Of a stretch of DNA of 64,000 bases, positions 12,236 to 23,757 are shown piece after piece (within the stretch, counting starts at the first letter, position 1; every line of letters begins with the position of its first letter). The DNA is taken from NCBI GenBank assembly GCA_037178855.1, contig JASJZC010000005.1, positions 9,300,001 to 9,364,000 on the forward strand. The letters run 5' to 3'. The notes beneath the pieces are model-generated. The model saw only the letters and a program-made list of their open reading frames with translations, did not search any database and was not told the DNA's origin. The position numbers and the translations under genes are program-made. This DNA comes from Oscheius sp. JU75 (lineage: Eukaryota; Nematoda; Chromadorea; Rhabditida; Rhabditidae).

Positions 12236-12496
12236 TCAGCCAGATGAAGTTTTCAAACACTTGTCAGTAATCTTGTTGTTGCTGCTCCACCTATTGATAC
12301 AACATCGGTAGAACCCACGACAGTCAGTAATCGAGTGGCATCTTCTATCTGCTCCGATTGTTCCCTTCTGACAGCAGTTGGCAGTAGAAGCCCCCCAGAA
12401 TGGCTCGTGTTTTGGTTGATTGCACCATGACCCAAAGTCTTGTTGTGAGTTTGTAGAAACGACTAGGAGGAAGAGTATTGAAAACTGGAGCCACAT
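12236..12496 (-). CDS. small secreted cysteine-rich protein
   Basis: Single-exon ORF of 86 residues. The start MWLQFSILFLLVVSTNS is a clear signal peptide. The mature part, beginning about residue 18 with QQDFGSWCNQPKHEP, has eight cysteines in the order C-CC-C-C-CC-C, with the blocks NCCQKGTIGADRRC and YRCCINRW. Eight paired cysteines in about 65 residues suggest a disulfide-stabilised extracellular domain. It is loosely like secreted nematode Cys-rich proteins such as the chromadorean ALT-type family, but I cannot confirm the family. No neighbouring gene suggests a role. Confidence 0.6.
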   Translation of the reverse strand: MWLQFSILFLLVVSTNSQQDFGSWCNQPKHEPFWGASTANCCQKGTIGADRRCHSITDCRGFYRCCINRWSSNNKITDKCLKTSSG

Positions 12497-12689
12497 GATT
12501 GGTTACTTCTACAAACGTTACGCTGTTTTTATAGCAAGTTTCCAGGATCATAACAGGGATTATGAGTAAATCCTGTTTCCATATGCATGTTTAGGTTGCA
12601 GAATAATACTTTTGTCTTCTGACACTCAGCAAGAATAGTTCGAAGGCAAGCGACATATATGGATTAAGCATATGAAACAGTTTCAATTT

Positions 12690-13457
12690 TATGCTCTGCC
12701 TACAGCTTTGGAGTCCGATACGACAAGCATAAAATAGCTGAACATATCCATGCCGAGCACAACGAAGAAGGCGAGCTAATTGTGCGGGGGGAGGAAGAAT
12801 ACAAGGTTTTCAGAAAAGTGAAGAAGCACTAACAAGGCGGAAGAGTATTTCCGACAGGCCCTTTTGTCTAATCTATAAGAAAAGAATTTAGGGTCAGTCA
12901 AACTTGGACTTTCTTTCAATCCTAGGTCCAAGGTCTTCAAATTCATAACACTCACATAAGGAAGCACATTTTCTTCTGCTCTAAATGCTTTGGAAGCTGA
13001 ACGAAAGGCGCTGTGACACTTCACAAAAAAGTTAAGCACAATGGGATTGCTGTGATTGACGTTGAACCTGACGAACATTACAAGAAAGTGGAGAATGAAT
13101 GGTACCAGAAGTGCTTTGGAAGGAAAAACGAGCACCAGCATGACGACGAGAGCGAAAGCGACAGTGCAGAAGAAATATATTCAGGTACGGGAAACTCTAG
13201 CGCCGAACCTGGTAGGATTTTCTTATCACTGGAGCAGTATGCATTTAGATTTGGTGACGAGCGTAGAGGTAAGCGGTAAAGAAGAAGTGCTTAAGCAAGA
13301 ACACAAGTCGTTCACTCGTTCCGGTCAGTCTGAAGTATCTGATGGAGAACCTTTAAAAAATACTACAGTTCCAAGTTTGGATGCCGCGACAAAGGAGATC
13401 AAAAAGAAGCAAACTACTCTACATCAGTTCTTCAAGAAGTCATCTACCGAGAAGTGA
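12690..13457 (+). pseudogene. decayed C2H2 zinc-finger-like exons
   Basis: Finger-like pieces share a module with the exons near 17.6-18.6 kb. At 12690-12830 the reading is C-SAY followed by KHKIAEHIHAEH (H-x4-H spacing, second Cys lost). At about 12972-13140 it is C-SK-C, then a run holding an in-frame TGA, then H-KKVK-H, followed by a linker EHYKKVENEWYQKCFG. An acidic and Lys-rich tail runs to TGA at 13457 and includes KKKQTTLHQFFKKSS. The stop inside the finger and the lost ligand argue for a pseudogene, unless splicing avoids them. Confidence 0.35.
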
Positions 13458-13765
13458 TTACAAGTGTGTCAGGCGCCTTCATTTGAAAAGTAGTCAAAAC
13501 CGGGGTAACCTTCTTAGAATCCGAGCAGTAATTCGTTTCCTACTACAACATCACGTTTTCTAGTCCAGTATTACGCAGTCTGCTATGGTGTCTCTTTCGG
13601 TATCTATCCTCTGTTATTGTCTGAAAATGCCCAGTACTCAAAGTGCATATTGACTTTCAATTTCAGAATCAGAAACTTGTTTGTATAGTTTAAACAAGAA
13701 AAAATGACCGTTTCATTGCGAATGAAGTCTGTGAAATCAAATGTACACACAGAAAACAGATAGCG

Positions 13766-14843
13766 TTAGATGAGTACTTCCGTAGGCTTGAACTTCTGCT
13801 CGAAGCGGTGATCAAAACCGGCGGAGCCAGCCCAGCAGCGGAAGTGGTAAATGTGTCGACGAACATCCTTGGATGATGTCTTCAGATCAGTGAAGTCGAT
13901 ACAAAGAAGCTCAATGGTCTGTCGGTCCAGGACCCAATTACACTGGACTCCATAGTCAATGACTCGTGCAAGATGAGAGGCCTGCTTTTCTGTTGTTCTG
14001 ATTGTCAACTCTTGAACCATGGGCCAGTAGACCTGAAAAGAAGATATCAGGGCTCGAGTACTGTTAGGGGTTCGTGTATCCTCTTCATGCCCCTCGCCAC
14101 AGTTTTCAACCCCCTCCGCACCGTATCAAAAGTTTGAGAGGAGTTAAATCTATGACCAACTTTGGCTTTGAAGAGGTGGAAGTTGGAGCTTAGGATAGTC
14201 CGTACTCGATTACGTACAGTTATTTTTCTCGACTACAACTAACCTGTCCAGGATTGGTGAACTCGCACTCCAAATGGCAGCCATCGACATCCATGGCCTT
14301 CATGTAACACTGGAGGGCATACCAACGGTTCAGATCCAGAGCAGACAGAGAGACGACTAGCTGAAATTGACAATTTATACCCGTGTTCTGAAGAAAACTA
14401 CCAGTTCTGCGATTGGTGCATCGATAGTGGCTTGCACTACAGACTGACGGAAGACACTCATCATTCCGACCACGGCTTCAATGTCTTTGCTAGTCCATCT
14501 GAAAGTTTTCATTAGATATATAGCCAATCTTGACATACTTGGAATCCACGACAATGTCCACCTTTTCACTGTCCATTTTCAAAGCAACCTGTCTGTTCTC
14601 GAGCTGGGTCCACTCGGAAGTACTGGCCTCTTCCAGATCTGTCTTTCTCACTTCCAACTGCTTGACCTGAACTCTCATGTCAATATCTGTCCGACTGTCA
14701 GTTACCTGTCCAAGTTTCTTGTCCACATGGTCACGAGCCGATCTGTTCAGAGCCCGCATTCGGATCTGCTCAATGGGGTCACACTGGTCGATAATTCTGA
14801 GCAAGAGGTCGGCAGGGAGAACCGAAGGATCGGTCTTCTGCAT
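13766..14843 (-). CDS. F-box domain protein (fbxa-like)
   Basis: Predicted SCF ubiquitin-ligase adaptor. Four exons join in frame: 14843-14539, 14498-14402, 14360-14244 and 14032-13766, for 261 residues. Introns are 40, 41 and 211 nt. ATG at 14843 follows a TTTCAG acceptor at about 14871, consistent with trans-splicing or an upstream exon. Residues about 8-45 (VLPADLLLRIIDQCD, IRMRALNRSARDHVDKKL) match the F-box pattern of a start LP..LL..I, a middle ....R...LNRS and a helical end. The C-terminal 160 residues (e.g. LSALDLNRWYALQC, VDGCHLECEFTNP) resemble the variable FTH/DUF38-type substrate-binding half of nematode F-box A proteins. That half is short for the class, so an exon may be missing. 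Confidence 0.65.
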
Positions 14844-15239
14844 ACTCTTTCTCTTCAGAACTAAATGTTCCTGAAAATGTGTACTGTCACAAGACAAATG
14901 GAAAAATAACAAACACTGTTTTTCCTTGATGAGAGTTTTCTGATCAACTGCATTGGCATGATGATGTCTTGTAGTAGCTTCAGAGTTTTTTTGGAAATCT
15001 GAAATGGGTAGGGGGTCTTGGTAGTAGGTGGTGACAAGAGAAGACGTTCCATCGAGAATGACTCTTGAAATTGGCAAAGAAAGTGATTCAAAGAGGGGGA
15101 AGAATGTGCGACGGACAACGTGAGAAAGCGCTGATGATTTACGACTATATATGGTGAGACAGGGCTATTTTCCCCGGGAAGACTAACGCGACCACACGTG
15201 ACAGGATACGGTGTTCAACCAACACCTGACGTGTTCAGC

Positions 15240-16140
15240 CAAAAGTGACTGGTGAAGCCCTGATCAAAGAACCGGTCACACCTGGGGAATCCCGAAACCT
15301 AGCTGACTCACAGAACAATCAGATTTCTCAGGGTGACAAGAGAGGAGGAGTTTAAAGCCTAACAGAAATGTCTAACTATCACGTGATAGTTCAGACTGAC
15401 TACGATGACCGGTGAAGGTGATCATTGAACCGGTCATAGCGCTATGGGGAATCCCGATATCACCGCCGGTCACCGGAAGAGAAATGTTTCGGGAGATGAA
15501 CAGACTAAACAGACTGAGAGAACAGTAGGAGCTTTCCAAAAACGAAGGTAAACTGAAGACTGAGTGCCAAAAAGTTTAATTATAGCTTGAGTTTATGAAT
15601 ATCATGATCGGTGATACTGGTTAAGTTGAGAGTAAGAAAGGAGATACATATTTCACCGGAAAAGAGATCTTTCGGGAGAAGAGCAGAATGTAAAACAGTC
15701 TAGCTGGTTGAAATGATAGATTGGATAGTAAAGATTGGTGCATTGTCTGGGTTTCGTCGGATAATGGAACCTGCCATCATAACCAGAGAAGCTAAAGAAA
15801 GAACCAGTCAGAACGAAGAGAAATAAAAATATCAGCTGAAGAGAAATATCCTAACTAGAAAATATCCTAACTCAGGCGAAGTTTTCAAATAACACCAGAG
15901 ACAATATCCTTCGGTCACAGAAAATTGTTTTTGAAAGCGGTATCACACGTGAAAGATTTGCAGATTGTTTGAAAATAAAAAAGAGAAGCCTAAAAAGATA
16001 TCGAACACCTAACAGTTCAGCGAGCGTCATGCCATGAGCGGTGAATCTGACGCAATAACCGGTCATATCGGAGACAAATCCCGGTATCATTCCGGGTAGC
16101 TCGGAAGACTGATCTCAAGAAGAACAGACTGAGAAAACAG
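15240..16140. repeat. degenerate dispersed CCGGTCA/GGGGAATCCC repeat
   Basis: Three related blocks appear at about 15270-15300, 15427-15462 and 16055-16092. Each has AACCGGTCA, then a short spacer and (G)GAATCCCG/AAATCCCGGTATC, often followed by CACCGG and GGAAGA. A fourth, weaker copy lies near 15608-15675 (CGGTGATACTGG, TTCACCGGAAAAG). Flanking phrases such as GAACAGACTGAGA recur too (near 15510 and 16125). The copies are too diverged and unevenly spaced for a simple satellite. It looks like an old local amplification or a decayed non-coding element. No gene is visible here. Confidence 0.5.
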
Positions 16141-16211
16141 TGGGTTTGTGTTCAAAAACAGGCGGGGCAAGGGCTGGATACGAATGTTTGGACAGGATAA
16201 CTAGCCAAACC

Positions 16212-16235
16212 GGAGAGAGAGAGAGAGAGAGAGAC
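16212..16235. repeat. (GA)n microsatellite
   Basis: About 11 GA units. Similar GA runs occur at 25860-25878, 34738-34761 and 54770-54790. A longer impure purine tract built on GACAGA/AAAGACAGA occurs at 16708-16798. Confidence 0.85.
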
Positions 16236-17599
16236 TAATGCGCCAGAGAAACCACTCCAGTTTGCAGAGAGTAAATGTAAAGAGATTAGAGGACATATCT
16301 CGAGAGATGGGACACTGTGATTGTGTCAAGACCCATGCAATTGACACATAGCCAGAGAGAGAAATGTGGCCGACCGCCCGATCGACTGTTTTGTCGTCGA
16401 AATTGGTCGTGAGCACCCGGTGAATGACCATCTCTTTATGGTCGGAAGAACAATAAGAGATTGCTAACAAAGAATGTGTCTTTGTCAGCTTTGTCTCCCC
16501 TTCTTTTTTTCGGATGTTCTACAGGATTACACCAAGATATTCAATCATTCAGCTACAGGTTCTCGTCGTGGTCGGCTTTGGGGTCGACGTCGTCATCAAG
16601 GCCTTGGGCCTTTTCAACTGATGTCATTTTCTTGTGAGTCACACGGCGTTCGTTTCCGGTACGACACACCCATGGTTCTGTCAAAAACAAGTGTTTCCGA
16701 TTGGATGAGACAGAAATAGAGAAAGACAGAAAGACAGAAAGACAAATAGACAAAGAGACACATAGAGAGACAGAGAAAGAGAAAGACAGAGGGACAAAGT
16801 CACACGGTGTTCATAGGGAGACGCCCATGTTTCTCTCAAAACAAGCATTTCTTATTATAGAGTTCAGACTACAGTTTCTGCCCTTTTCACGTCAGAAAAT
16901 CATCGCTCAAGGCCCTGATTTCACGATGACGTTTATAACCTGGGCAACCTATTTGTGTGTACATTAGGTCTTTCCCGAATTCAGACAAAAAGTGAAATTT
17001 CTCTATTACGGTCAATCATAATATTGTTCCCTTGTCAACTTCCGTTCCATTGTGCAAAGACGGAAAACACATTAATCTTTGTAACCAGAGGCCTATTTTT
17101 GGGTGATCAGACACAGACTGTAATTGAATTAGCGCGTGGTTTTTCGAAGACGAAAGATGATTCGGGAGGAGAGCCGGATAATTGGAGGAAAAAGTGATGA
17201 GTCGAGTGGTCACTTCCTGTGCCGGGAGCAAACAGCTTCGGTAAACAGACTGTGAGCCCGGAAGCACTTTGAGGTGTCTTCTTTTTCGTTCAAGTCGTGA
17301 AATTTCCAGTACCGCAATCACTCCATTCTCTTGCAGCTGCGGATAGACCAGAGAACACCAAAAGCATTGCGCGAAGTTTTCATGGAAAAACGGCGAGTTG
17401 TCTCTGAAAGGAGCGGAAGATCATTACACTCTTTTTGTTTGGAGGATGAGTTTCGGGAATTGTTGGTGGTTAGTGAATGAATTTTGGGATACTAAACATG
17501 TAGTTTTACCAATTGAACTGTCTTTAGTAGCTATCGATCGCTTACGCTCCTGGCTTCTTGTCAAGGACTTTGTGCTCTGTTAGCAACTTGAACTCTCTT

Positions 17600-18570
17600 G
17601 ATACGACTTTTCCTTCTTCATACAACTGTACAGGCTTGCATAATAGTTCATTTTGAAGCAGTGTCGCTTTCCAAGGAAGAGTACGAGAAGGAAGTGGAGG
17701 AATGGATCATCAAGTGCTTCGACGGGACGGATGACATCAGTTATGTTGACAAAGAGATAGAGAGACAGAGAAACATGTTTTAAGCTCTCTGCCTCCAGAA
17801 GAACAGCCGGACCAACAAGAATACACTTTCCTCAAGTAGTTGAAGAAAATCGAAAGAAAACGGCCGCTATCGAAACATATAACTTGTGCAACTTCGACTT
17901 TAGGTCGACCTGTGTCATTAGGAGTGAGTTTTTTTGCCAGTATTAACAACGCTATCTAATATCTACCTCGCCGTCAAATGCACAAGGAGCATCTGAAGGA
18001 GCCCATTGTCTTACGCTCCAAGTGCGATTACTTTTCAAAAGATAATAAAAGCATTATGACTTTACATGTTCGAAATACGCACAAGGACGCAGCAGAAGTC
18101 ATTGACGACACTGGAAAATATGAGAAGGAAGCACATGAGTTGATGACTCAATGCTACGGTAAGGATACAAGAGAAAAGAAGAAGAAGGGAAGGAGGAAAT
18201 CAACACGGGTTCGGTTGTGAAATCAAGATACTTCGCTCTGCAAAGTTTGCAAAAAAAAAACTCACTCCTATTGACACAGGTCGACCTAAAGTCGAAGTTG
18301 CACACGTTACGTTGTGAACCCTACGGTGAGCCACTTTTAACGTTTTTTGGCCTATTATGATCCCACACCTTGGCTTAAACTCTTATTGCAGGTTCTGCAA
18401 AACACGTTGTATTCGTGCATATTAAGTTTCGACGGTATTCCTGTTCTCTTTGCGAGCAAAAGAGCAGAACATCGGGCCTTGTCAAGAGACATAGTAGTAG
18501 AGTTCACAAAGCAAAAGGAGAGATTCTAAAACTGAAGATACATATGCTGAAGTGCTAGAAGTCTGAAGAA
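17600..18570 (+). pseudogene. C2H2 zinc-finger-like exons, probably decaying
   Basis: A good finger reads at 18438-18530: YSCSLCEQKS, then RTSGLVKRH and SSRVH, i.e. C-x2-C-x12-H-x4-H. A second, lacking its first Cys, is at about 18010-18100 (KCDYFSKDNKSIMTL, then HVRNTH). Both are tied to an acidic linker repeated along the region: EEYEKEVEEWIIKCF at about 17680, KYEKEAHELMTQCYG at about 18115, and a relative at 13060. No continuous gene model joins them, and stops fall between exons. Probably a nucleic-acid-binding zinc-finger gene in decay, possibly linked to the exons at 12.7-13.5 kb with the F-box gene lying between on the other strand. Confidence 0.4.
17886..18303. repeat. inverted repeat, 50-bp arms
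   Basis: The left arm at 17886-17935 (starting GTGCAACTTCGACTTTAGG, ending AGGAGTGAGTTTTTTT) is found in reverse complement at 18253-18303 with one clear mismatch. The arms flank the finger-like exon at about 18000-18100. The left arm itself reads CNFDFRSTC on +, so one arm may be a coding piece copied in inverted orientation. Confidence 0.8.
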
Positions 18571-19082
18571 AAAGATGCTTTGGAATGCTGGAAGATGACG
18601 AGGAACAGGAGGATTTGATCCAGCACACAAAAGTTTCGACGCGGAATATAACGAAAAATATTGCCATGTTTGTGAGCTAGACATTAAATGTGGTAAGCTG
18701 ACTATTCCAAGATTTGTTTCTGTTCTGTCTTGTTTTTCCGAACGTTTATACAACCGGTCAATCAAGTTTGAATCCTTTATTTCCGGATTAGCCATGTTTT
18801 GCAAAGATGTAGCCCTACAACTGGGGATTACATAAGGTTTGCTGAAAAGCAAGTTTCATCCAAAAAAAAGTGCAAAAAAAAAGATGTGGTACAGCGGAAG
18901 GATGAAAAGTAAGCCTGGCTATGACAGAGCGTCGTCGCAAACTCACAGGGGGTTCCGTATTAGGATGTCGGTCTCACCCGTACCACTTCATAGCGCTAGT
19001 GCCACGCATAACTAAGGTTAATGATAGAACTTTGGTTGAAAAAGGGCATGAAGCTAAAAAAACTAGACTTTCTTTTTTGCAG

Positions 19083-20892
19083 GACTACTAGCAGACATCA
19101 TACTAATAGATTCTCTCAAGAGCTTCAAGTTCGACTTAGTGATTGCTGAACTCTACGTACTTGGACCAACCGGTCGGTTAGAGGTTTGTCGGTGCCTACT
19201 GTCCCTACTGTATAACTTCATTTTTTTTTTATTTGACGGTATCAAAGGGGTTTCCTAAACTGGGTCCCTTGCCGCTCCCATGGCTCGAACCCACTCTTCG
19301 CCATCCAATCTTGCCGTTCGCATCCACGTTGCGATCCACGATTCCTATCCTCTCGGATGCTCTCCTTAGGCTCAGATAAGCATCGAGGGTGTGCGAAAAA
19401 AATCCTCCCATCTCATACGGGGCCTACCAATAACTTCATGCTGTTCCAGATTCTAAATATAAAGGCACCCATTGCTGCATCGGCTCTGGGAATGTCGTCG
19501 TATCTTCGAGACTCCTCTGGGCTCCCACGCTCCTCTAGCTACGTAACAAGAACCCAAATTAGAGGTTCACAGGAAAGGAGATGCGTTCAGACTACATGAC
19601 CACATACAGCGAGAGAAAGAGCTTCTGGGAACGAGTGGGAAACTTCTGGTTCTATGTGGAAGTTCACTTCATGGAGTTGCCGGATCTGTTCGAGGAGAAC
19701 ATGATGTACGGAGAAAATGCGCCTGACTGGAGTCATTGGACGTGATATTGAAGGTTAGGATGTCTCTACCTTTGTCTCTCTGTCTTTCCGTTCTCTGCCT
19801 GTTCCTTGCAACGTTGCAAATTCAGAAGCAAATCAGTCTCTTCCTCTCCAAATCTAAAGAGTTCACCGAAAGTCCTCGTACCAACATGGTCCAGTAGATT
19901 GGAGGATCACATGTTGGACCTGCCAAGCCCCCTTGATTCGGACTTCGACGACATTCTCTCAAGATGGTACAGCGCAGTTCTTGTCTCACTGGAATCATTT
20001 GTCACAACGTGCATAATGCCTGATTGGCTGAAACGTGGTAATTATTCATCTTAGCAAACAAATTATGATCTCGGGTACAGAGATTGCCGGAACGTTTTCT
20101 GATTTTCCAGAGACTACTTTCTTGTGGAAGTATGAGCATTGCATCAATAACACGACAAACTTCTTGATGCACCCGAACGTGATACTGATAGACTGGCTTC
20201 CTCGATCTGATCTTCTCATTAAGGACAGAGAGGCAGAGGCAAAATAAGTGACAGAGAGACAGAGGATGGTCCCTCGCTCGGTCCCACTGTTCCACCTTGT
20301 CCTGATCTCCTGACTCACTGGACCCCCAACACCAGAGTTCAAGTTCGAGTACATAATTGGGAACAGCTTCATCTGAACATTAATACTAATATGAGCTTAT
20401 TGCAGCTGACGCCCGTGTGAAGGCCTTCGTCACCCACGGCGTTATGAACTCACTTATAGCGGCAGCATTCAGAGGAAAGCCCTTGGAGACCAAATAACCA
20501 ACGTGAATAATGCCGGTGGGGCGTGTAATTTTAGCTGGGCAACTAAAGTTTACAGTTTCTCGAGGTCTGGCGATCAAACTGGAGAGAACGAAGGTGACTA
20601 AAACACAATGCCAAGCTAGCCGCTGAAGTGCGCTCCGTGGAAAAAATGAAGAGTACAGAAAAGCCATCCTGAAATGGGTCAATGTGCTGGTCAAGTACAG
20701 TCCTATGGAGCATCTGCCTCTTCTCTCTAGAGACATGTCCTTTGTCCAGCTGTACTCTGTAGACTTGTCAGTCTCCTCATTGCCATGGTTCTTGGCACAG
20801 TTCTGCTGGAATCCCAGGTATTGTGGAAAGTGAACACAGCAGTTCTGGAGACGTGGAAATCATACCGAAGGATCAAGGAGAAGATGAATTGA
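19083..20892 (+). pseudogene. UDP-glycosyltransferase (UGT) pseudogene
   Basis: UGTs conjugate UDP-sugars to small lipophilic compounds in the ER. Pieces occur in UGT order: LKSFKFDLVIAELY (19110-19150), LNIKAPIAASALGM (about 19455), RKSFWERVGNFWFY (about 19610-19650), and FDDILSRWYSAVLVSLESFV, which stands where VSFGSFV is normal (about 19940-19995). These are followed by FPETTFLWKYE and HPNVILIDWLPRSDLL (20100-20210). The sugar-nucleotide signature ARVKAFVTHGVMNSLIAAAF is at about 20405-20460 (GG changed to GV). A tail with a membrane-anchor position and RRIKEKMN ends at 20892. The N-terminal about 100 residues and signal peptide are missing. Frames shift near 19580 and 20485, where LGDQITNVNN reads in another frame. 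I judge it non-functional. Confidence 0.75.
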
Positions 20893-21393
20893 ATGAGCCT
20901 CGTTTGTTTGTACATAGCTGTAGCTTATAAAGTATTGGAACACTGTTCTTGAGCATAGGAAGATACGATTCAGCCTTGATGATCTCCTTGACTATTGATC
21001 AGTAGCTCACCACTCTTCTAGAACTTTTACATCTTCGGTCGTTCTTCCTGTTTGCAAATGGAAATTTCAGCAGTCTATCCGGAGCATGTACTTCTCAAGC
21101 TGGTAAATGGAGCGTGAAATCCACAGCTGAAAGGAACTACCCTGTCAGTCAAAGTGAGGCGACAACTACTTCACACTTCGTCTATCATCACTGCCATTAG
21201 CCGGATCGCTCTCGTACGATCAAGTAGCGAGTGGTGAACAATACGCCGTCAGAGTGTGTTCATCTGTTCGAGATGTTACGGCTCTCCTCTGCGTTTGAAA
21301 GCCCCCTTCGTTCAAACACTTGCAAACGCGAATCTCTCCGCAACATCTCATGGGTGCATCTTGATCAGATAAGCATCGAGGGTGTGCGAAAAA
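19373..21393. repeat. 28-bp exact repeat flanking the UGT relic
   Basis: The 28-base string beginning CAGATAAGCATCGAGGGTGT occurs identically at 19373-19400 and 21366-21393, about 2 kb apart in direct orientation. The flanks are weakly similar, suggesting remnants of a longer repeated unit. Confidence 0.7.
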
Positions 21394-23511
21394 GATGGTC
21401 ACAAAATCTCAATTTCTCAAGGCATTTCAGAGATCATTTTAGGATTCGAGTGAAATCGTAACCGGGTGAAATCTATCCAGCTCAAAAAATCACATCACCT
21501 TTTTTTTTTTAGAGAAGTAGAAAAGCAGATTTAGTAATTGACGTACGTACACTGCAAAAAGCACTATTCTTTGGAAAAAGATCACGTAATCGATCCTTAC
21601 ACCCTGAACGTCACCAGTTTCCTGAATAAAAGAGCTTGAATTATACCAAGGAGGGGTAGGCATCTTCCTGTTCGATCATCATAGCCTATTTTTGAGCAAT
21701 TTTCTTCAAGGTTTAATTGCTCATCTCCTGGAGTGACATCTGGTTCTCAGCGCTGTTTTGTGGTGTTTTATGAATTTCTTCTAGGAAATTTGGAAAAAAA
21801 ACAGTCGCTTTGTCACAAACTCAGTGCTAATCTTTCAGAACAATTTTAATGAACTTGCGAATGACTGACTGCTCTGCGACTTTCCATTTGTTTATACACT
21901 AACTTAACATAGGAAAGCAGTCACCAGTATTAAATTTAGCTGACTTAACTTTGACCTCCTTAACAGATGCTACGAATATCAGTTATGCTCTGCTGACCAG
22001 ACAATTAAATTCTCATAAACAGCTACTAAACTAGTTTTACTCAGTTCTGCTGCACCCATGATACTCAAATATCTCAGTCTCTCTCATGTCTCAAATGGCC
22101 TGTGTCTCGTCATGCTCCAGGCATCCTTCATTTCCAAAAGGAAATCCGCCTGAGGGAGTGCTTGACCTCTTCTGAGATCATTTGCCTGTCTGAACTCGGC
22201 ACTTTCCACCTCACTACTTCATCATACTATCTGCTTTCAAGGACACCTCCCTTATTCTTTGTGCTCGATATGAGTAATCTCTGCCATATAGCATTGGAAC
22301 TTTTCTTGTTTCTAAATTGGCACCCACGACAATGCTCTCATACATCTTTCTCCCTAACGATTGTCCATGGATATGACCGATTGAGGATGTAAACAGGGCC
22401 CCAGACGACATTCTACTCCTTCTGGAATCAAGTGAGTGACTAATCCCTCTCTCCTTTGAAAAGATCTAATTTAGCTGAATAGAAGTGCAGATGATATATG
22501 ATTGTACACGGTATTTTCGCTCTTTTTAACGAATAGAAGAAACTTCTGTGATTACTATTGGAGTCTCATTAAAATTCCCTAGAGTCCCAACCACCCATCT
22601 TTTCGCGGGTCGCTCTGTTCCAAATTTTAGGGAGTAGTTGATTTTCTTCTGCATTTCCCAGAATCCGCTCTAATGTACCAACTTGCAAGCTGGAACAACA
22701 TCCTGCAATTTGTGTTTACTAGCCAATATGTAGCGTCACAAATACGTAAATGCCCTGTATATTTTTCTAGCAAGTACAAGAGACTAACGTGTCTCTCGGT
22801 CAAGCAGCTTTGTGATTCCCTCAACATAGACCCTCTTTAGGATTGAATTCTACAGAATAAAAATGTGGTCCTAGGACCATCTAAAGTTAAAAGAGAAGGC
22901 CAATATGAGCTAATCAACGAAAATTCCTTCTCTCGTCAGTTTCGACATTCACTGTTTTACTTTAATTTTAAGGTTTCTGCTACCAATCTCAAATTTTCGT
23001 GGCAGGGCCCAAAGCTTTTGCTCGCTGAAAGTTTCACATTTCTAACTTTTCCACGACTCTGATCTGAATATTGGAATACTGCCTGAACATGCTAACGATC
23101 CAAAAAATATTCAATATGGGTGCGTGTTAGGGTTCTTGCACGATATCTCTACTTTTTATTGTCCCTCATAAACTCTGTCTGAACACGTTGCCAGACTTTT
23201 TATATTCTCTAACCAGACTCGGTAGCTAAAATGTTTGTTTTCATCGTGGCTTACCGAGTTTTAGCGTAGCCTAGGCCACGATTTCCGAATTCTGACTCAC
23301 ATCTTACATTTTCTAATTACTACGTATCCACATTCATCTACACATAGATCGCGTGACGGGAGTACTGAACATCCTAGTTTTTGAACTGAGATTCCGCCTT
23401 TTTATCCTCATTCAATGGGTTAAACAAATTTTCTCTGATCTCAGAGCTGTTTACAAGGCACTTTTTCAAGCTTGACTGAATGTACTTCAAGACATCAATT
23501 TTCAGGTGATC
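20893..23511. other. no gene recognised
   Basis: Short ORFs only, none with recognisable domains. Poly-T tracts near 21500 and A/T-rich sequence to 22100. The exact repeat copy at 21366 is the only clear element. Confidence 0.4.
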
Positions 23512-23757
23512 ATGTTTCTTTCGCTGTTATTGATAGTGTCCTTGTCCTCTGCCGCTGTGCTCAACACTGATCGCTTCAGGACCTTCAACATTATACAGTA
23601 AGACCGTTCTAAGATACGAATAAGTCTCAGGTTTAGAACAAATCAGTGGCCCTACAATCAACAGATGAAGAAACTGGACCGGAACTGTTTCTTCTCCCCA
23701 GTTCAGTGCATGATGATGACCTATCCAAAGACGGAGTCTATTATAGTCGACTGGTGA
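23512..23757 (+). CDS. neuropeptide precursor, allatostatin-C/somatostatin-like
   Basis: Two exons, 23512-23597 and 23631-23757, encode 70 residues. The intron is 33 nt (GTAAGA...CTCAG); this is short, but similar to others here. A TTTCAG lies 6 bases before the ATG, fitting trans-splicing. Residues 1-15 (MFLSLLLIVSLSSAA) form a signal peptide. Near the C-terminus a dibasic KK (42-43) precedes LDRNCFFSPVQCMMMTYPK. Cys48 and Cys55 enclose six residues, FFSPVQ. Arthropod allatostatin-C peptides also have a six-residue loop of the type aromatic-F-N-P/A-I/V-S between two cysteines near the precursor end. Size, secretion signal, dibasic site and loop together support a secreted cyclic peptide. Homology is by pattern only. 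Confidence 0.6.

Noticed and set aside
16708-16800. Regular GACAGA units suggesting an array
   Set aside because: An impure purine microsatellite with no unique spacers; not CRISPR-like, and the genome is eukaryotic.
19240-19410. tRNA-like B-box GGTTCGAGCC on minus
   Set aside because: No matching A-box, acceptor stem or cloverleaf can be drawn around it.
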